The notes: generated from the sequence alone by a model not told the origin. Shown: positions 48,807 to 59,563, numbered from the stretch's first letter. The stretch: 64,000 nucleotides of DNA from Nitrosospira multiformis (GCA_017306155.1 JAFKJB010000009.1:1-64000), one strand, 5' to 3'. Program-made: numbers and translations.

Positions 48807-48970
48807 TGTGAATATAGATGAACAAGCTCCGGGATTCCGTCATCCCGCGCGGCGAACTCATCCAAAAGGGGAAGATGAGGTGAGGGCAAACAGCCACTGC
48901 CGTCCACGGCCCTTGCTGGAAAAAGCGCTGAAGAATTGCAGCTGAGAAAAAGTATGCCTGAAATTCCAGA

Positions 48971-49756
48971 TTATACACTCGGCACCGTTTGCGGGAAGAA
49001 ATGGTGCTGCCGGCCTGCGATGAACTCCCCCAGATTGCAGTGATAAAGCGCTTCGAGATTATCACGCTTGAGCACTTCGTCTGTGCTGCCGCTCATGGCA
49101 TGGCCGTCGTCGAACAGCAGCAATGCATGGTCGCAGAATCTGGCTGCCCAGCCGATATCGTGCAGCACCATTATGATGGAATTGCCCCGCTTCGCCAATT
49201 CGCTGAACAGGATCATGGTCCCGAGTTGATGGCGCAGATCGAGGTGCTGCAAGGGTTCATCCAGCAGATAGCATCCGGGCGACTGGGCAAGCAGCAAGGC
49301 AATACGCGCGCGCTGACGCTCGCCGCCGGAAAGCGTAACCAGTAGACGATCGGCAAGGTCACCCAGTTCCATCTGCTCGATAGCGCGAGATGTCATCTCG
49401 AGGTCGTCCGCCTCCCAGCCCAACATGCTGGTTGCATGAGGGTGCCGTCCCAGCAGCACGTAGTCGTATACCGTACCCCAGAACTCGCCGGGCTCATCCT
49501 GCAACAGAATGCCGAGATTGCGGGCGAGTTCCCGTCGGGGCCATTGCCCAAGCGCCATTCCCGCGATGGTTACGGATGAATCCTGTCCCGCCTTCGCCGG
49601 GTGCAGCCCGCCCAGGGCGTGTATCAAAGTCGTCTTGCCACAGCCGTTTCGACCCAGAACCGCCCAGCATTCCCCCGGATTGATAGTGAGGCTCAGATTC
49701 CGGCACAGCAGTTTGCCGGGATGCTGCAAGGTCAGGTTTCTGGTTTGTAGAATCAT
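48971..49756 (-). CDS. ABC transporter ATP-binding protein, Fe-siderophore/B12 type
   Basis: A 261-residue ABC ATPase. Walker A is GRNGCGKTT, the Q-loop ILLQDE, the signature LSGGERQRARIALLLAQ, Walker B CYLLDEPLQHLD and the H-loop VLHD. The segment YDYVLLGRHPH is typical of FecE/BtuD/HmuV-type importers. No permease or binding protein is adjacent (recG upstream, pcnB downstream), so its partners must be encoded elsewhere. Confidence 0.85.
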   Translation of the reverse strand: MILQTRNLTLQHPGKLLCRNLSLTINPGECWAVLGRNGCGKTTLIHALGGLHPAKAGQDSSVTIAGMALGQWPRRELARNLGILLQDEPGEFWGTVYDYVLLGRHPHATSMLGWEADDLEMTSRAIEQMELGDLADRLLVTLSGGERQRARIALLLAQSPGCYLLDEPLQHLDLRHQLGTMILFSELAKRGNSIIMVLHDIGWAARFCDHALLLFDDGHAMSGSTDEVLKRDNLEALYHCNLGEFIAGRQHHFFPQTVPSV

Positions 49757-49805
49757 TCACGAGTACGAAAAATCCGCGATGAAGAGGAGCCTCAGGTCGT
49801 CCTAT

Positions 49806-51884
49806 CTATGCCCTCAGGTATTCGCTTTTCCTTCCCAGCCAGCGATGAAGATGGTGTTTTGCCGCTTCCGGATAGTCACGCAGCAATTCTTCGGCCACCC
49901 TCCGCGCCGCGTCGAGCAGGTTTTCATCCCGTTCCAGGTCTGCGAAGCGCAGCATGGGCAGGCCGCTCTGGCGCGCGCCCAGGAATTCGCCGGGACCGCG
50001 CAGCTGCAGATCGCGGCGTGCTACCTCAAAGCCGTCGGTGTGCTCAAAAATTATCTTGAGCCGCTCGCGTGCGGTTGCGGAGAGAGGTTGCTGATACATC
50101 AGTATGCATACGCCACCGGCCGTACCTCGTCCGATCCGCCCGCGCAACTGGTGTAATTGCGCAAGGCCCATGCGTTCCGCATGCTCGATCACCATCAGGG
50201 ACGCATTAGGGACATCCACGCCCACTTCGATCACTGTTGTCGCTACCAGGAGATGGATTTCACCTCGCGTAAATGCTTCCATCACATGGGATTTCTCCTG
50301 AAAGGGAAGCCTGCCATGCACCAGGCCGATTTTCAATTCGGGAAAAGTCTCCGTCAGTCCCTGATGGGTTTCCAGAGCAGTCTTGAGCTGCAGTGCTTCG
50401 GATTCTTCGATCAACGGACATACCCAGTAAGCCTGCTTTCCATCGCAGCATGCTTCCCGCACGCGCGCTGTTACTTCGTCACGCCGGGCGTCGGCTACAA
50501 GCTTGGTCACTACCGGTGCACGTCCGGGAGGCATTTCGTCTATTACGGACACATCCAGATCAGCGTAGTAGCTCATCGAAAGTGTGCGCGGAATGGGCGT
50601 TGCACTCATCATCAACTGGTGGGGCATGGAGTACGCGCCGGTTCCTTTTTCTCGCAATGCCAGCCGCTGGTGGACACCAAAGCGATGTTGTTCGTCAATA
50701 ACCACAAGCCCCAGCCTGTCAAACTCCACCTGGTTCTGGAACAATGCGTGTGTCCCGATGGCAAGCAGGGCACTGCCGCCAGCAATATCGGCAAGTGTGG
50801 TTTCCCGTTCCTTCTTTTTCTGATTGCCGCCAAGCCACGCGACCCGCAGGCCCCGCGGCCCCAGCAGGGGGGCAAGCCATGTCGAGAGTTTCTGATAATG
50901 CTGCTCCGCAAGAATCTCGGTCGGTGCCATCAGGGCCGCCTGGAAATTATTTTCAATCGCTTGCAGCACGGCCAGCGCGGCAACAATCGTTTTGCCGCTT
51001 CCCACATCACCCTGCAACAGGCGTTGCATGGGGTGGGGCTCCGCCAGATCGCGGCTGATTTCGTTGAAAGTCTTCTTCTGGGCTTGAGTGAGATCGAAAG
51101 GCAGCAACTTCAGCAACGCTCTGGTCAAATCGTTTTTTGCCATCAGAACAGGGGCGCTGCCGCTGCGCCGCTGCTGATAGTGCACCCGCATCGACAATTG
51201 CTGCGCCAGCAATTCGTCGAACTTGATCCGCTGCCAGGCGGGATGAGTGCGTTCCCGCAAAAGAACGGGCGATGCATCCGGGGGGGGCTGGTGCAGGAAC
51301 AGCACGCTGTCCTTGAAACCCTGAAGCTGGCAGCGCGCGCGTACGGTATCAGGCAGCGTTTCGGAGAGAGCAGTCTCATGGTTTCCGCCCTCTCCTGTTT
51401 GCAACACCCGGGAAATCAGTTTGCGCAGTGCTTCGGAAGGAAGTCCGGCTGTAGAGGGGTAAATCGGAGTGAGCGCCTCCGGCAGGGGCTCATCCCCGCG
51501 CAGAATCCGGCATTTGGGATGAACCATTTCAACACCGAAAAAGCCGGGACGGACTTCTCCCAGCAGGCGCACCCGCCGGCCCGCCGAATACGCTTTTACC
51601 TGACTGCCGTAAAAATTCAGAAAGCGCATGAACAAAACACCCGTTCCATCCTCCACCTGGCATACCAGTTGACGGCGCGGCCGGTACATGACCTCGCTTC
51701 GGGTGATCACACCCTCGACCTGGACTGCTCGATCGGCAGGCACATCATTGATAGGGCAGAGGTGCGTCTCGTCCTCGTAGCGAAACGGCAAATGCAGTAT
51801 CAGGCTTGAAGCATCGGTAATGCCGAGCTTGACGAGCTTGTCCCTGATTGTCCCGCTGATGGGAGAGGTAGCGAGTGACTGCAT
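49806..51884 (-). CDS. recG: ATP-dependent DNA helicase RecG
   Basis: A 692-residue superfamily 2 helicase that remodels stalled forks. It has an N-terminal wedge/OB domain, then motif I LLQGDVGSGKTIVA, motif II VVIDEQHRFGVHQR, motif III MSATPIPRTL and motif VI QLRGRIGRG. The C-terminal GPGEFLGARQSGLP block is diagnostic of RecG. Length is normal. ridA is upstream on the same strand, 65 bases away. Confidence 0.96.
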   Translation of the reverse strand: MQSLATSPISGTIRDKLVKLGITDASSLILHLPFRYEDETHLCPINDVPADRAVQVEGVITRSEVMYRPRRQLVCQVEDGTGVLFMRFLNFYGSQVKAYSAGRRVRLLGEVRPGFFGVEMVHPKCRILRGDEPLPEALTPIYPSTAGLPSEALRKLISRVLQTGEGGNHETALSETLPDTVRARCQLQGFKDSVLFLHQPPPDASPVLLRERTHPAWQRIKFDELLAQQLSMRVHYQQRRSGSAPVLMAKNDLTRALLKLLPFDLTQAQKKTFNEISRDLAEPHPMQRLLQGDVGSGKTIVAALAVLQAIENNFQAALMAPTEILAEQHYQKLSTWLAPLLGPRGLRVAWLGGNQKKKERETTLADIAGGSALLAIGTHALFQNQVEFDRLGLVVIDEQHRFGVHQRLALREKGTGAYSMPHQLMMSATPIPRTLSMSYYADLDVSVIDEMPPGRAPVVTKLVADARRDEVTARVREACCDGKQAYWVCPLIEESEALQLKTALETHQGLTETFPELKIGLVHGRLPFQEKSHVMEAFTRGEIHLLVATTVIEVGVDVPNASLMVIEHAERMGLAQLHQLRGRIGRGTAGGVCILMYQQPLSATARERLKIIFEHTDGFEVARRDLQLRGPGEFLGARQSGLPMLRFADLERDENLLDAARRVAEELLRDYPEAAKHHLHRWLGRKSEYLRA

Positions 51885-51949
51885 CTGTCGTGGAAGCGCG
51901 ATTATCCCTGGCTTATCGCGCGGCTTCCCTGTATCAGTCCATCGAATCC

Positions 51950-52339
51950 TTACGCTGGCACCACCAGCACCGCATCGACCTCCACCAGCGCATTCCGCGG
52001 TAGCGCGGAGACGCCGATGGCAGCGCGCGCAGGGTAGGGAGCGCTGAAATATTGCACCATGATTTCATTCACCTTCTGGAAATTGGAAAGGTCCGTGAGA
52101 TAGACGTTCAATTTGACGATATCGCCGAGACCGCCTCCACCGGCCGCTGCAACTGCTGTCAGGTTCTGGAATACCCGATGGATTTGATTCTCGATGCCTT
52201 CCACCATGTGCATGGTCGAGGGTTCGAGACCGATCTGACCGGAAATGTAGATGGTATCGCCTCCGCTGACGCGTATCCCCTGGGAATAAGTGCCGATAGC
52301 CTGCGGCGCATCCGCTGTATGTATTGTCTTTTTTTTCAT
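51950..52339 (-). CDS. ridA: RidA-family enamine/imine deaminase
   Basis: A 129-residue YjgF/YER057c/UK114 protein that hydrolyses reactive enamine/imine intermediates such as 2-aminoacrylate. It has [13 protein letters not shown] at the N-terminus, [10 protein letters not shown] and the C-terminal [22 protein letters not shown] with the conserved Arg and Glu. AAGGAGA lies before the ATG. It is divergent from murA across about 100 bases. Confidence 0.93.
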   Translation of the reverse strand: MKKKTIHTADAPQAIGTYSQGIRVSGGDTIYISGQIGLEPSTMHMVEGIENQIHRVFQNLTAVAAAGGGGLGDIVKLNVYLTDLSNFQKVNEIMVQYFSAPYPARAAIGVSALPRNALVEVDAVLVVPA

Positions 52340-52419
52340 CTGGTCTCCTTTGGTTGATAATACATTGACATAACAAGCCGAAATTTGAAACTACGGGTAT
52401 CGTGTTTGCGATATGATGA

Positions 52420-53697
<1,278 letters not shown>

Positions 53698-53784
53698 AAC
53701 CAGGCTGGCTGGACGGCAACGTCAGTTTGGGTTGGGATAGTCTCTGAGCGGTACGAGAATTTATTCATCAAGCGCAACACTTAC

Positions 53785-53852
53785 CTTCTCCCCGGCTGTC
53801 CTCGCTCTCCTCTCCCATTTGCGAGAGAGGTCGGGGGAGAGGGAAAAAGCGG
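53785..53852. repeat. C/T-rich and G/A-rich inverted repeat after murA
   Basis: The segment opens with CTTCTCCCCGGCTGTCC, has a central CTCTCCCATTTGCGAGAG hairpin and closes with GGGGGAGAGGGAAAAAG. It lies between convergent murA (ends 53697) and the FGE-like gene (ends 53856). It resembles the small dispersed CCCTCTCCC/GGGAGAGGG palindromes common between genes in proteobacteria, and a related hairpin lies at 55248. It may act as a bidirectional terminator. Confidence 0.5.
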
Positions 53853-53855
53853 GCT

Positions 53856-54569
53856 TCAGGGGAGCGTCATCGCAGGTCGAAATCCCAGATAGCGCATGCG
53901 TTTGTTGGTATCGAACCAGTTGCACATGCCTGCCCGCATATCCTGCGGCCGGTGATTCCAGGAACCTCCGCACAAGAGGCGTTTTGCACAATTCCCTTTC
54001 CGGCAGGTATCCGTCCACTGCCAGACATTGCCCATCACATCGTACAGGCCAAAGGTGTTGGGTTTGAAACTGCCGACGGGAGCGGTTCTCCTGTTATCCC
54101 ACTCGCTTCCGCATCCATCACAATTGGCGTTATTGCGCCCGACATCGTTGCCCCAATAGTATTGGGTAGTCGCACCCGCCAGCGCGGCGGCTTCCCATTC
54201 CTCTTCCGTGGGCAGCCGATAAGTCTTGCCCGACTTATCCGACAACCATCCCAGATAGGCCTGCGCATCGTCCCAGCTTACGTTCACAACCGGTCTTTTG
54301 CCGCGCCCCCAGCTATTATCGGGGGGAACATACCCACCGCAGCCGCCTCCTGCAACACATGCCTCCCAGTCGTCGAACGTTACAGCATATTTACCCACGG
54401 CGAATTTCTTGCCTGGAATGGACACCATTTCAGGACAGACAGGACACGCTTTTGCGGAGTTCAAGGTATTGTTTTCGCTCGCCGTCACTGGATTGCAGAA
54501 GAGTGCGCCGATGCTTATGAATAGCGCGAAAACCTGAACATACAGGGAGCGAAGATATACCAATTTCAT
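53856..54569 (-). CDS. exported formylglycine-generating-enzyme-like (SUMF1-fold) protein
   Basis: A 237-residue protein with a signal peptide (ends near VTAS) and a SUMF1/FGE-sulfatase domain. Fold signatures are MVSIPGKKFAVGKYAVT, NVSWDDAQAYLGWLSDKSGKTYRLPTEEEWE-type helices, GLYDVMGNVWQW and the C-terminal GGSWNHRPQDMRAG followed by RMRYLGFRPAM. Eight or more cysteines in the mature part suggest disulphides, consistent with a periplasmic location. No sulfatase gene is nearby. Whether it has oxidase activity is unclear. Confidence 0.82.
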   Translation of the reverse strand: MKLVYLRSLYVQVFALFISIGALFCNPVTASENNTLNSAKACPVCPEMVSIPGKKFAVGKYAVTFDDWEACVAGGGCGGYVPPDNSWGRGKRPVVNVSWDDAQAYLGWLSDKSGKTYRLPTEEEWEAAALAGATTQYYWGNDVGRNNANCDGCGSEWDNRRTAPVGSFKPNTFGLYDVMGNVWQWTDTCRKGNCAKRLLCGGSWNHRPQDMRAGMCNWFDTNKRMRYLGFRPAMTLP

Positions 54570-54768
54570 AAGTTGTATTTAAGCAAGTGAAAAAACTGAT
54601 CAACAGTTTTCTAATTGTATAGAAAAGCCGTGGATATCCAAAACCTCACGAATAATCAGATTAATGCAGGTAATATGTATGCTAGCGCACGGAATGACGT
54701 TGGAATCAGGCGTACTGTGCGGTTTCAGTCACTTTCGGTCAACCGTTGAGCTGATAAGGAGAGCAATC

Positions 54769-55119
54769 ATGAAACGTTTTTCTTTGATATCCGGGCTCAC
54801 ACTGCTTCCAATTGCCGTGGCATTTGTTCTCGGTGTCAGTGCATCGGGCGGAGTCTATGCCGGTGAGGATTCATATGTCTTGCCTGCACCGAGGGATAAC
54901 GATATATCGGACGAGATCGGGCCGGCCGATTCTCCGGCTGTTGTGGATACGGATGAGGAAGGCGGGGATGAGAGCATCAAGGAAAGATTGCACATAAAGG
55001 AAGGCACCTCGATGAAAAGAGGTCAGGATAATTCCAGATACCGTACCGATGGTACTGAAAGATATGAGCAGCAGGAGAATTACAGCGGCACCGGGCCGAA
55101 GCCCGCTGGCCGATATTGA
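54769..55119 (+). CDS. small exported acidic protein
   Basis: A 116-residue protein from ATG 54769, with AAGGAGA 6 bases upstream. Its signal peptide (MKRFSLISGLTLLPIAVAFVLG) ends near VYAG. The mature part is short, Asp/Glu-rich in the middle and Gly/Tyr/Gln-rich at the end, probably disordered. I do not recognise the family. The upstream in-frame 35 codons lack support. Confidence 0.65.
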   Translation: MKRFSLISGLTLLPIAVAFVLGVSASGGVYAGEDSYVLPAPRDNDISDEIGPADSPAVVDTDEEGGDESIKERLHIKEGTSMKRGQDNSRYRTDGTERYEQQENYSGTGPKPAGRY

Positions 55120-55247
55120 AATATTGAAAGACAGGGACAGGCGCCGGGCATTCTCCCCGGGCTACTGTCCTCTCCTGCATGGCTGCGGCGCGCGATGCCC
55201 TCAGGTTTGGCTTGAAACCCTGAATCCTGCTCCTTCTTTCATTGGAG

Positions 55248-55277
55248 GCTCCCTTTCCCCATTGGGGGAGAGGGAGC
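55248..55277. terminator. strong hairpin between convergent genes
   Basis: GCTCCCTTTCCCC (55248-55260), a 3-base loop and GGGGGAGAGGGAGC (55264-55277) form a near-perfect 13-base-pair stem. It lies in the 219-base gap between the small exported protein gene and convergent ettA. It has no T-tract, and belongs to the same pyrimidine/purine palindrome type as the element at 53785. Confidence 0.5.
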
Positions 55278-55338
55278 TTCGCGCTTGCCCAGGATCGAAG
55301 GGGGTGGAGGGCAGGCTTGCCGGACCATCGCTCAACGT

Positions 55339-57003
55339 TCACCGATTGATCGGCTTATACCTGATCCGTTTGGGCTTTGCGCCTTCCTCCCCGAGGCGTT
55401 TCCGCTTGTCGGCTTCATATTCCTGGTAATTGCCATCGAAGAATGCCACCTGCGAATTGCCCTCGAACGACAGGATATGAGTGGCGATACGATCGAGGAA
55501 CCAGCGGTCGTGCGAAATGACCATCACGCATCCTGCGAACTCGAGCAGCGCATCTTCCAGCGCCCGCAACGTTTCCACATCGAGATCGTTGGAAGGCTCA
55601 TCCAGCAATAGCACGTTGCCCCCGGCGATAAGCGTTTTAGCCAGGTGAAGCCTTCCGCGTTCACCGCCGGACAAGTTGCCGACGATCTTCTGCTGGTCCG
55701 AGCCCTTGAAATTGAAGCGGCCAAGGTAAGCGCGCGCAGGCGTTTCATATTTGCCAACGGTCAGGATGTCATGCCCGTCCGAGATCGCATCAAATACGGT
55801 TTTGCCGTCTTCCAGGGCGGCGCGTGATTGGTCCACATGGGCAATTTTGACGGTTGCGCCGATTTCTATGTTACCGGAATCCGGCTGCTCCTTTCCTGTA
55901 ATCATCCTGAAGAGAGTGGATTTTCCCGCTCCATTCGGACCAATGATGCCGACAATAGCGCCAGGAGGCACCTTGAAGCTCAGGTTGTCGATCAGCAGGC
56001 GATCGCCATATGCTTTCGATACGTTCGAAAACTCGATGACTTCGTTACCCAGCCTTTCGGCCACAGGAATGAATATCTCCTGCGTCTCGTTACGTTTCTG
56101 GTATTCCTGCGAATTGAGTTCATCAAAACGCGCAATACGCGCCTTGGATTTCGCCTGGCGTCCCTTGGGGTTCTGACGTACCCATTCCAGCTCTTTTTTC
56201 AGCGCCTTCTGGCGTGCGGATTCGGCTGATTCTTCCTGTTTCAGGCGGGTTTCTTTCTGCTCCAGCCAGGAACTGTAATTACCCTTCCACGGAATGCCGT
56301 GCCCGCGGTCGAGTTCCAGGATCCATTCCGCGGCGTTGTCGAGAAAATAGCGGTCATGCGTCACTGCCACCACCGTGCCCGGAAACCGCGTGAGGAATTG
56401 CTCCAGCCATTCCACTGACTCCGCATCCAGGTGATTGGTGGGTTCGTCCAGCAATAGCATGTCCGGTTTGGACAGTAGCAATTTGCATAAGGCGACGCGC
56501 CGTTTCTCGCCTCCCGAGAGATTTTTCACGATGGCATCCCATTCCGGCAGCCGCAGCGCGTCAGCGGCAACTTCCATCTGCTGATCGATGTTTCCACCGC
56601 TGGCGGCAATAATGGCTTCAAGCCGGCTTTGCTCGGATGCCAGGGCGTCGAAGTCTGCATCCGGCTCGGCATAGGCGGCGTAAACTTCTTCCAGTTTTTG
56701 CTGCGCGTTGACTACCTCGCCGAGCCCTTCCTGCACAGCTTCCCGTACCGTGTGCTCGGCGTTGAGCTGCGGCTCCTGCGGAAGATAGCCGATATTGAGA
56801 TTGGGCATGGCCGTGACCTCGCCCTCGATATCCTTGTCCACGCCTGCCATGATTTTCAGAACGGTGGATTTGCCCGAACCGTTGAGTCCCAGCAAACCTA
56901 TCTTTGCGCCGGGAAAGAAGCTGATGGAAATATCCTTGAGGATCGTGCGCCGCGGTGGAACCACCTTGCCCACCCGGTTCATGGTAAGTACGTATTGGGC
57001 CAT
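55339..57003 (-). CDS. ettA: energy-dependent translational throttle protein EttA
   Basis: A 554-residue ABC-F ATPase with two ABC domains. Walker A motifs are GLNGSGKST and GPNGAGKST; signatures are LSGGEKRRVALCKLL and LSGGERGRLHLAKTL. The P-site-tRNA-interaction linker sits between (about 240-320, rich in Lys/Arg/Glu). In E. coli EttA binds the ribosomal E site and gates the first peptide bond according to ATP level. Length matches EttA (about 555). Confidence 0.95.
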   Translation of the reverse strand: MAQYVLTMNRVGKVVPPRRTILKDISISFFPGAKIGLLGLNGSGKSTVLKIMAGVDKDIEGEVTAMPNLNIGYLPQEPQLNAEHTVREAVQEGLGEVVNAQQKLEEVYAAYAEPDADFDALASEQSRLEAIIAASGGNIDQQMEVAADALRLPEWDAIVKNLSGGEKRRVALCKLLLSKPDMLLLDEPTNHLDAESVEWLEQFLTRFPGTVVAVTHDRYFLDNAAEWILELDRGHGIPWKGNYSSWLEQKETRLKQEESAESARQKALKKELEWVRQNPKGRQAKSKARIARFDELNSQEYQKRNETQEIFIPVAERLGNEVIEFSNVSKAYGDRLLIDNLSFKVPPGAIVGIIGPNGAGKSTLFRMITGKEQPDSGNIEIGATVKIAHVDQSRAALEDGKTVFDAISDGHDILTVGKYETPARAYLGRFNFKGSDQQKIVGNLSGGERGRLHLAKTLIAGGNVLLLDEPSNDLDVETLRALEDALLEFAGCVMVISHDRWFLDRIATHILSFEGNSQVAFFDGNYQEYEADKRKRLGEEGAKPKRIRYKPINR

Positions 57004-57270
57004 AACTGAATGAAAAATTGAAAAAATTCGAGTTTAACGCATGAGAGCGCCAGCATGAAGCACTATACGAACAGAATGTTCTTCTACTGTTTCGTTTATC
57101 GAAAATCACGCAATAAATGCTGAGTTAGAGTTATTTCTTTATAATTTCTCCTGCCCCCGGCAGTAGAAAGATTTCTTCATCTGAATCCATGGGCTACTGG
57201 TTTTTTGCGCGTGGCCGGATCCGCCCCGGCTTCGATTACGCATGCTTGGCGGTTGATTGGAGTGAAATAA

Positions 57271-57600
57271 ATGCTGTTCTCTGTGAGAAGCGCGGTGCTT
57301 GTCACCATTGCCGCGAGTAGCTTACTGGTCGGTTGCGCGACCTCGGAAAAAATACAAGTGGTGCAGCCCGGTGACCAGAATCTATCCTGCAATGCAATCA
57401 AGGAGGAACTGGCGAGGCTTGACAAAGCGCAAGCTGACATAGATTCAAAGAAAGGGGTTACTGGAACCAATGTTGCAGCGGCGCTTTTTTGGCTTCCGGG
57501 CCTGGCCTATACCTATTACGATGCCGGGGAGGCAACCCGGTTGATCGGTGACAGGAAGAGCGCGCTCACGACTATCTACAACAACAAAAATTGCCAGTAA
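57271..57600 (+). CDS. small lipoprotein
   Basis: A 109-residue protein with GGAG 9 bases before the ATG. The signal ends in the lipobox LLVGC. The mature part has a short helix (CNAIKEELARLDKAQADIDSK) and a hydrophobic GTNVAAALFWLPGLAYTYYDAG stretch that may insert in the membrane, then ATRLIGDRKSALTTIYNNKNC. Similar small lipoproteins of unknown role are common in proteobacteria. Confidence 0.75.
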   Translation: MLFSVRSAVLVTIAASSLLVGCATSEKIQVVQPGDQNLSCNAIKEELARLDKAQADIDSKKGVTGTNVAAALFWLPGLAYTYYDAGEATRLIGDRKSALTTIYNNKNCQ

Positions 57601-57695
57601 ACTGTCGCACGGCCTGTTTGAACCGCTTGCTCTGAAGGGGGCAAGCGTCAGGGCTGCAAATTGCGCAGCGCCAGGTAAAATTTCTCATGCCTTCC

Positions 57696-58421
57696 TCATG
57701 GCTTGCGCGATGTCGCCCGCACAAGCCGCTCGGCATTATCCCTGGTGTCGTACATATTGATAACAGGCTTGTCCTTTGCCGCCTTTTCCATCCGGGTCCG
57801 AATTTCGGCCGTCATTTCATTATTGCGCTGCACCGCGGGACGATCCTCCATTGCAGTAAACCAGCGCATGAAGTTCGGAAAGGCGGTTTTGTCGACACCG
57901 CGCTCAGTGTGCCCTTTGCACCAGGGATAGGTGGCGATATCGGCAATTGAATATTCATCACACCCGAGCCACGCGGATTCACCCAGCCGGTTTTCCAGCA
58001 CTCGATAGAGGCGAAGCGACTCATTGTTGTACCTGTCCCGCGCGTACTGGTTGTCCCTCGCCTGTCGATTGAAATGGTTCGCCTGGCCGAACATGGGGCC
58101 GATATGCGCAACCTGAAAGAACAGCCATTGCAGTGTGCCATAGCGCTTCCGGGCATCCACGGGCAGAAATCTGCCTGTTTTCTCCGCCAGATAAACGAGA
58201 ATCGCGCACGATTCCATCATTGTGTAGGGACTACCTCCTGGACCGTCCGTATCCACGATTGCCGGAATCTTGTTATTGGGATTGAGCTTCAGATGCTCCG
58301 GCTGGAATTGCTCCCCCACATTGATATCGACGTCGATGTGTTTCCATTCGATTCCGGTTTCTTCCAGCATGATCATCACCTTCTGGCCGTTCGGGGTTGG
58401 ACTGGAATGCAGTTCGATCAT
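57696..58421 (-). CDS. glutathione S-transferase family protein (YfcG-like)
   Basis: A 241-residue protein with an N-terminal thioredoxin-like domain (IELHSSPTPNGQKVMIMLEE; the Pro-Asn-Gly of the Nu-class active site; NNKIPAIVD with the cis-Pro; MESCAILVYLAEK for glutathione binding) and an all-helical C-terminal domain. The pattern matches the YfcG/YghU/Ure2p group, which has disulphide-reductase activity in E. coli. The substrate is unknown here. Confidence 0.9.
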   Translation of the reverse strand: MIELHSSPTPNGQKVMIMLEETGIEWKHIDVDINVGEQFQPEHLKLNPNNKIPAIVDTDGPGGSPYTMMESCAILVYLAEKTGRFLPVDARKRYGTLQWLFFQVAHIGPMFGQANHFNRQARDNQYARDRYNNESLRLYRVLENRLGESAWLGCDEYSIADIATYPWCKGHTERGVDKTAFPNFMRWFTAMEDRPAVQRNNEMTAEIRTRMEKAAKDKPVINMYDTRDNAERLVRATSRKP

Positions 58422-58674
58422 AGCTCCTCCTATGTCACTTTCATGGGCAGGCTCTTTCCGTTATTCTCTCGCGGCCCATCCATTGTCTGGCTTGTCTTGC
58501 TGACTCATGGTTGTATCAGGCTGTAACGGACCGGTGCTGTTCGACAGGCAAAAAGGTTCAGCATGGTGCAGAGGCATTTACTGATATTATTTCACTCATC
58601 ATTGCTCTTTTCCCAGAATAACGGCGCACCGAATCACTTTTTTGCCGTTTTCATGTCCGTCAAAGGAAGCTCGC

Positions 58675-59448
58675 TTGTTCAAAATAATTCTAGCCCTGCT
58701 GGGCCTTTACTTCTTCGGCATTTTCGGCGCATTTCTCGGATATATCGTCGGCAGCTTCATCGACCGTTATCGTGCTTACGGCGCAGGTGCGATCAATCCG
58801 TTTACGAGCGCGCAGCGGCAGACAGTTTTTCTCGAAACCGTTTTCATACTCATGGGAAAGCTTGCCAAAGCAGACGGGCATATTTCCCAGGAGGAGATTA
58901 ACCATGTCGAAGGCTTCATTCAAAAGCTGGGAATGCCGGCGGAGCATCGGCAGAGGGCGATTGCGCTTTTCAAACAGGGCGCTGCGCCCGGTTTTGATCA
59001 CGTCCCCAAGCTGAATGAGTTCATGATTGTTTGCGGGCATACCCGTAACCTTGCGCAGATGCTTCTGGTTTATCTTATCGTCATGGCAGTGGCGGACGGG
59101 CGCATGGACGCAGCCGAGGAGAGCCTGTTAAGAGATGTGGCGCGCCATCTGGGTTATGACTCCGTCGCATTCCAGCAACTGCTGGATATGGTGTTGAGCC
59201 AGTCGCATTTTGCAACGGGCCAGCCCCCTTCGGCCACCACTCTCGACGATGCCTATAAAGCGCTGGGAGTGACCAGGGAAAACAGCGACCAGGAAGTCAA
59301 GCGCGCCTATCGCAAGCTGATGAGCCAGTATCACCCCGATAAATTGATGGGGCAAGGCATGCCGGAAGATATGATTGCAATGGCCACTGCAAAATCCCAG
59401 GAAGTACAGGCTGCCTATGATGTGATCAGGAAGAGCAGGAATATGTAG
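58675..59448 (+). CDS. djlA: DjlA-type J-domain co-chaperone (TerB-N + DnaJ)
   Basis: About 257 residues. I choose the TTG at 58675, which has AAGGA 7 bases upstream and places the membrane helix (FKIILALLGLYFFGIFGAFLGY) at the N-terminus, as in DjlA. A TerB-like helical domain (about 55-165, KLAKADGHISQEEI and VMAVADGRMDAAEE) and a C-terminal J-domain with the YHPDKL motif follow. DjlA proteins are inner-membrane DnaK partners. An alternative TTG at 58642 would add 11 residues. Confidence 0.85.
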   Translation: MFKIILALLGLYFFGIFGAFLGYIVGSFIDRYRAYGAGAINPFTSAQRQTVFLETVFILMGKLAKADGHISQEEINHVEGFIQKLGMPAEHRQRAIALFKQGAAPGFDHVPKLNEFMIVCGHTRNLAQMLLVYLIVMAVADGRMDAAEESLLRDVARHLGYDSVAFQQLLDMVLSQSHFATGQPPSATTLDDAYKALGVTRENSDQEVKRAYRKLMSQYHPDKLMGQGMPEDMIAMATAKSQEVQAAYDVIRKSRNM

Positions 59449-59471
59449 GGCAATGTGCTGAACCTGCCGGC

Positions 59472-59521
59472 TCTTTCGGCAAGGGCTGTCCCGAGCCTGC
59501 CGAAGGGCTCGGGGCGAACGG
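59472..59521. repeat. REP-like palindrome (GCCGAAGGGCTCGGGGCGAAC type)
   Basis: CTTTCGGCAAGGGCT pairs with GAGCCTGCCGAAGG around a short loop, followed by GCTCGGGGCGAACGGA. This is close to a very widespread dispersed repeat of proteobacterial genomes (variants of TTCGACAGGCTCAGGGCGAACGG). It sits between convergent djlA and the lipocalin-type gene. Confidence 0.6.
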
Positions 59522-59563
59522 AGTACAAAGCCCCGGCCGCGAGGGGGCGAAGGTTTTGAATGC

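Noticed and set aside
50157-51809. 550-codon open frame on the plus strand
   Set aside because: Antisense shadow of recG; His/Gln/Arg-rich composition typical of reversed coding sequence.
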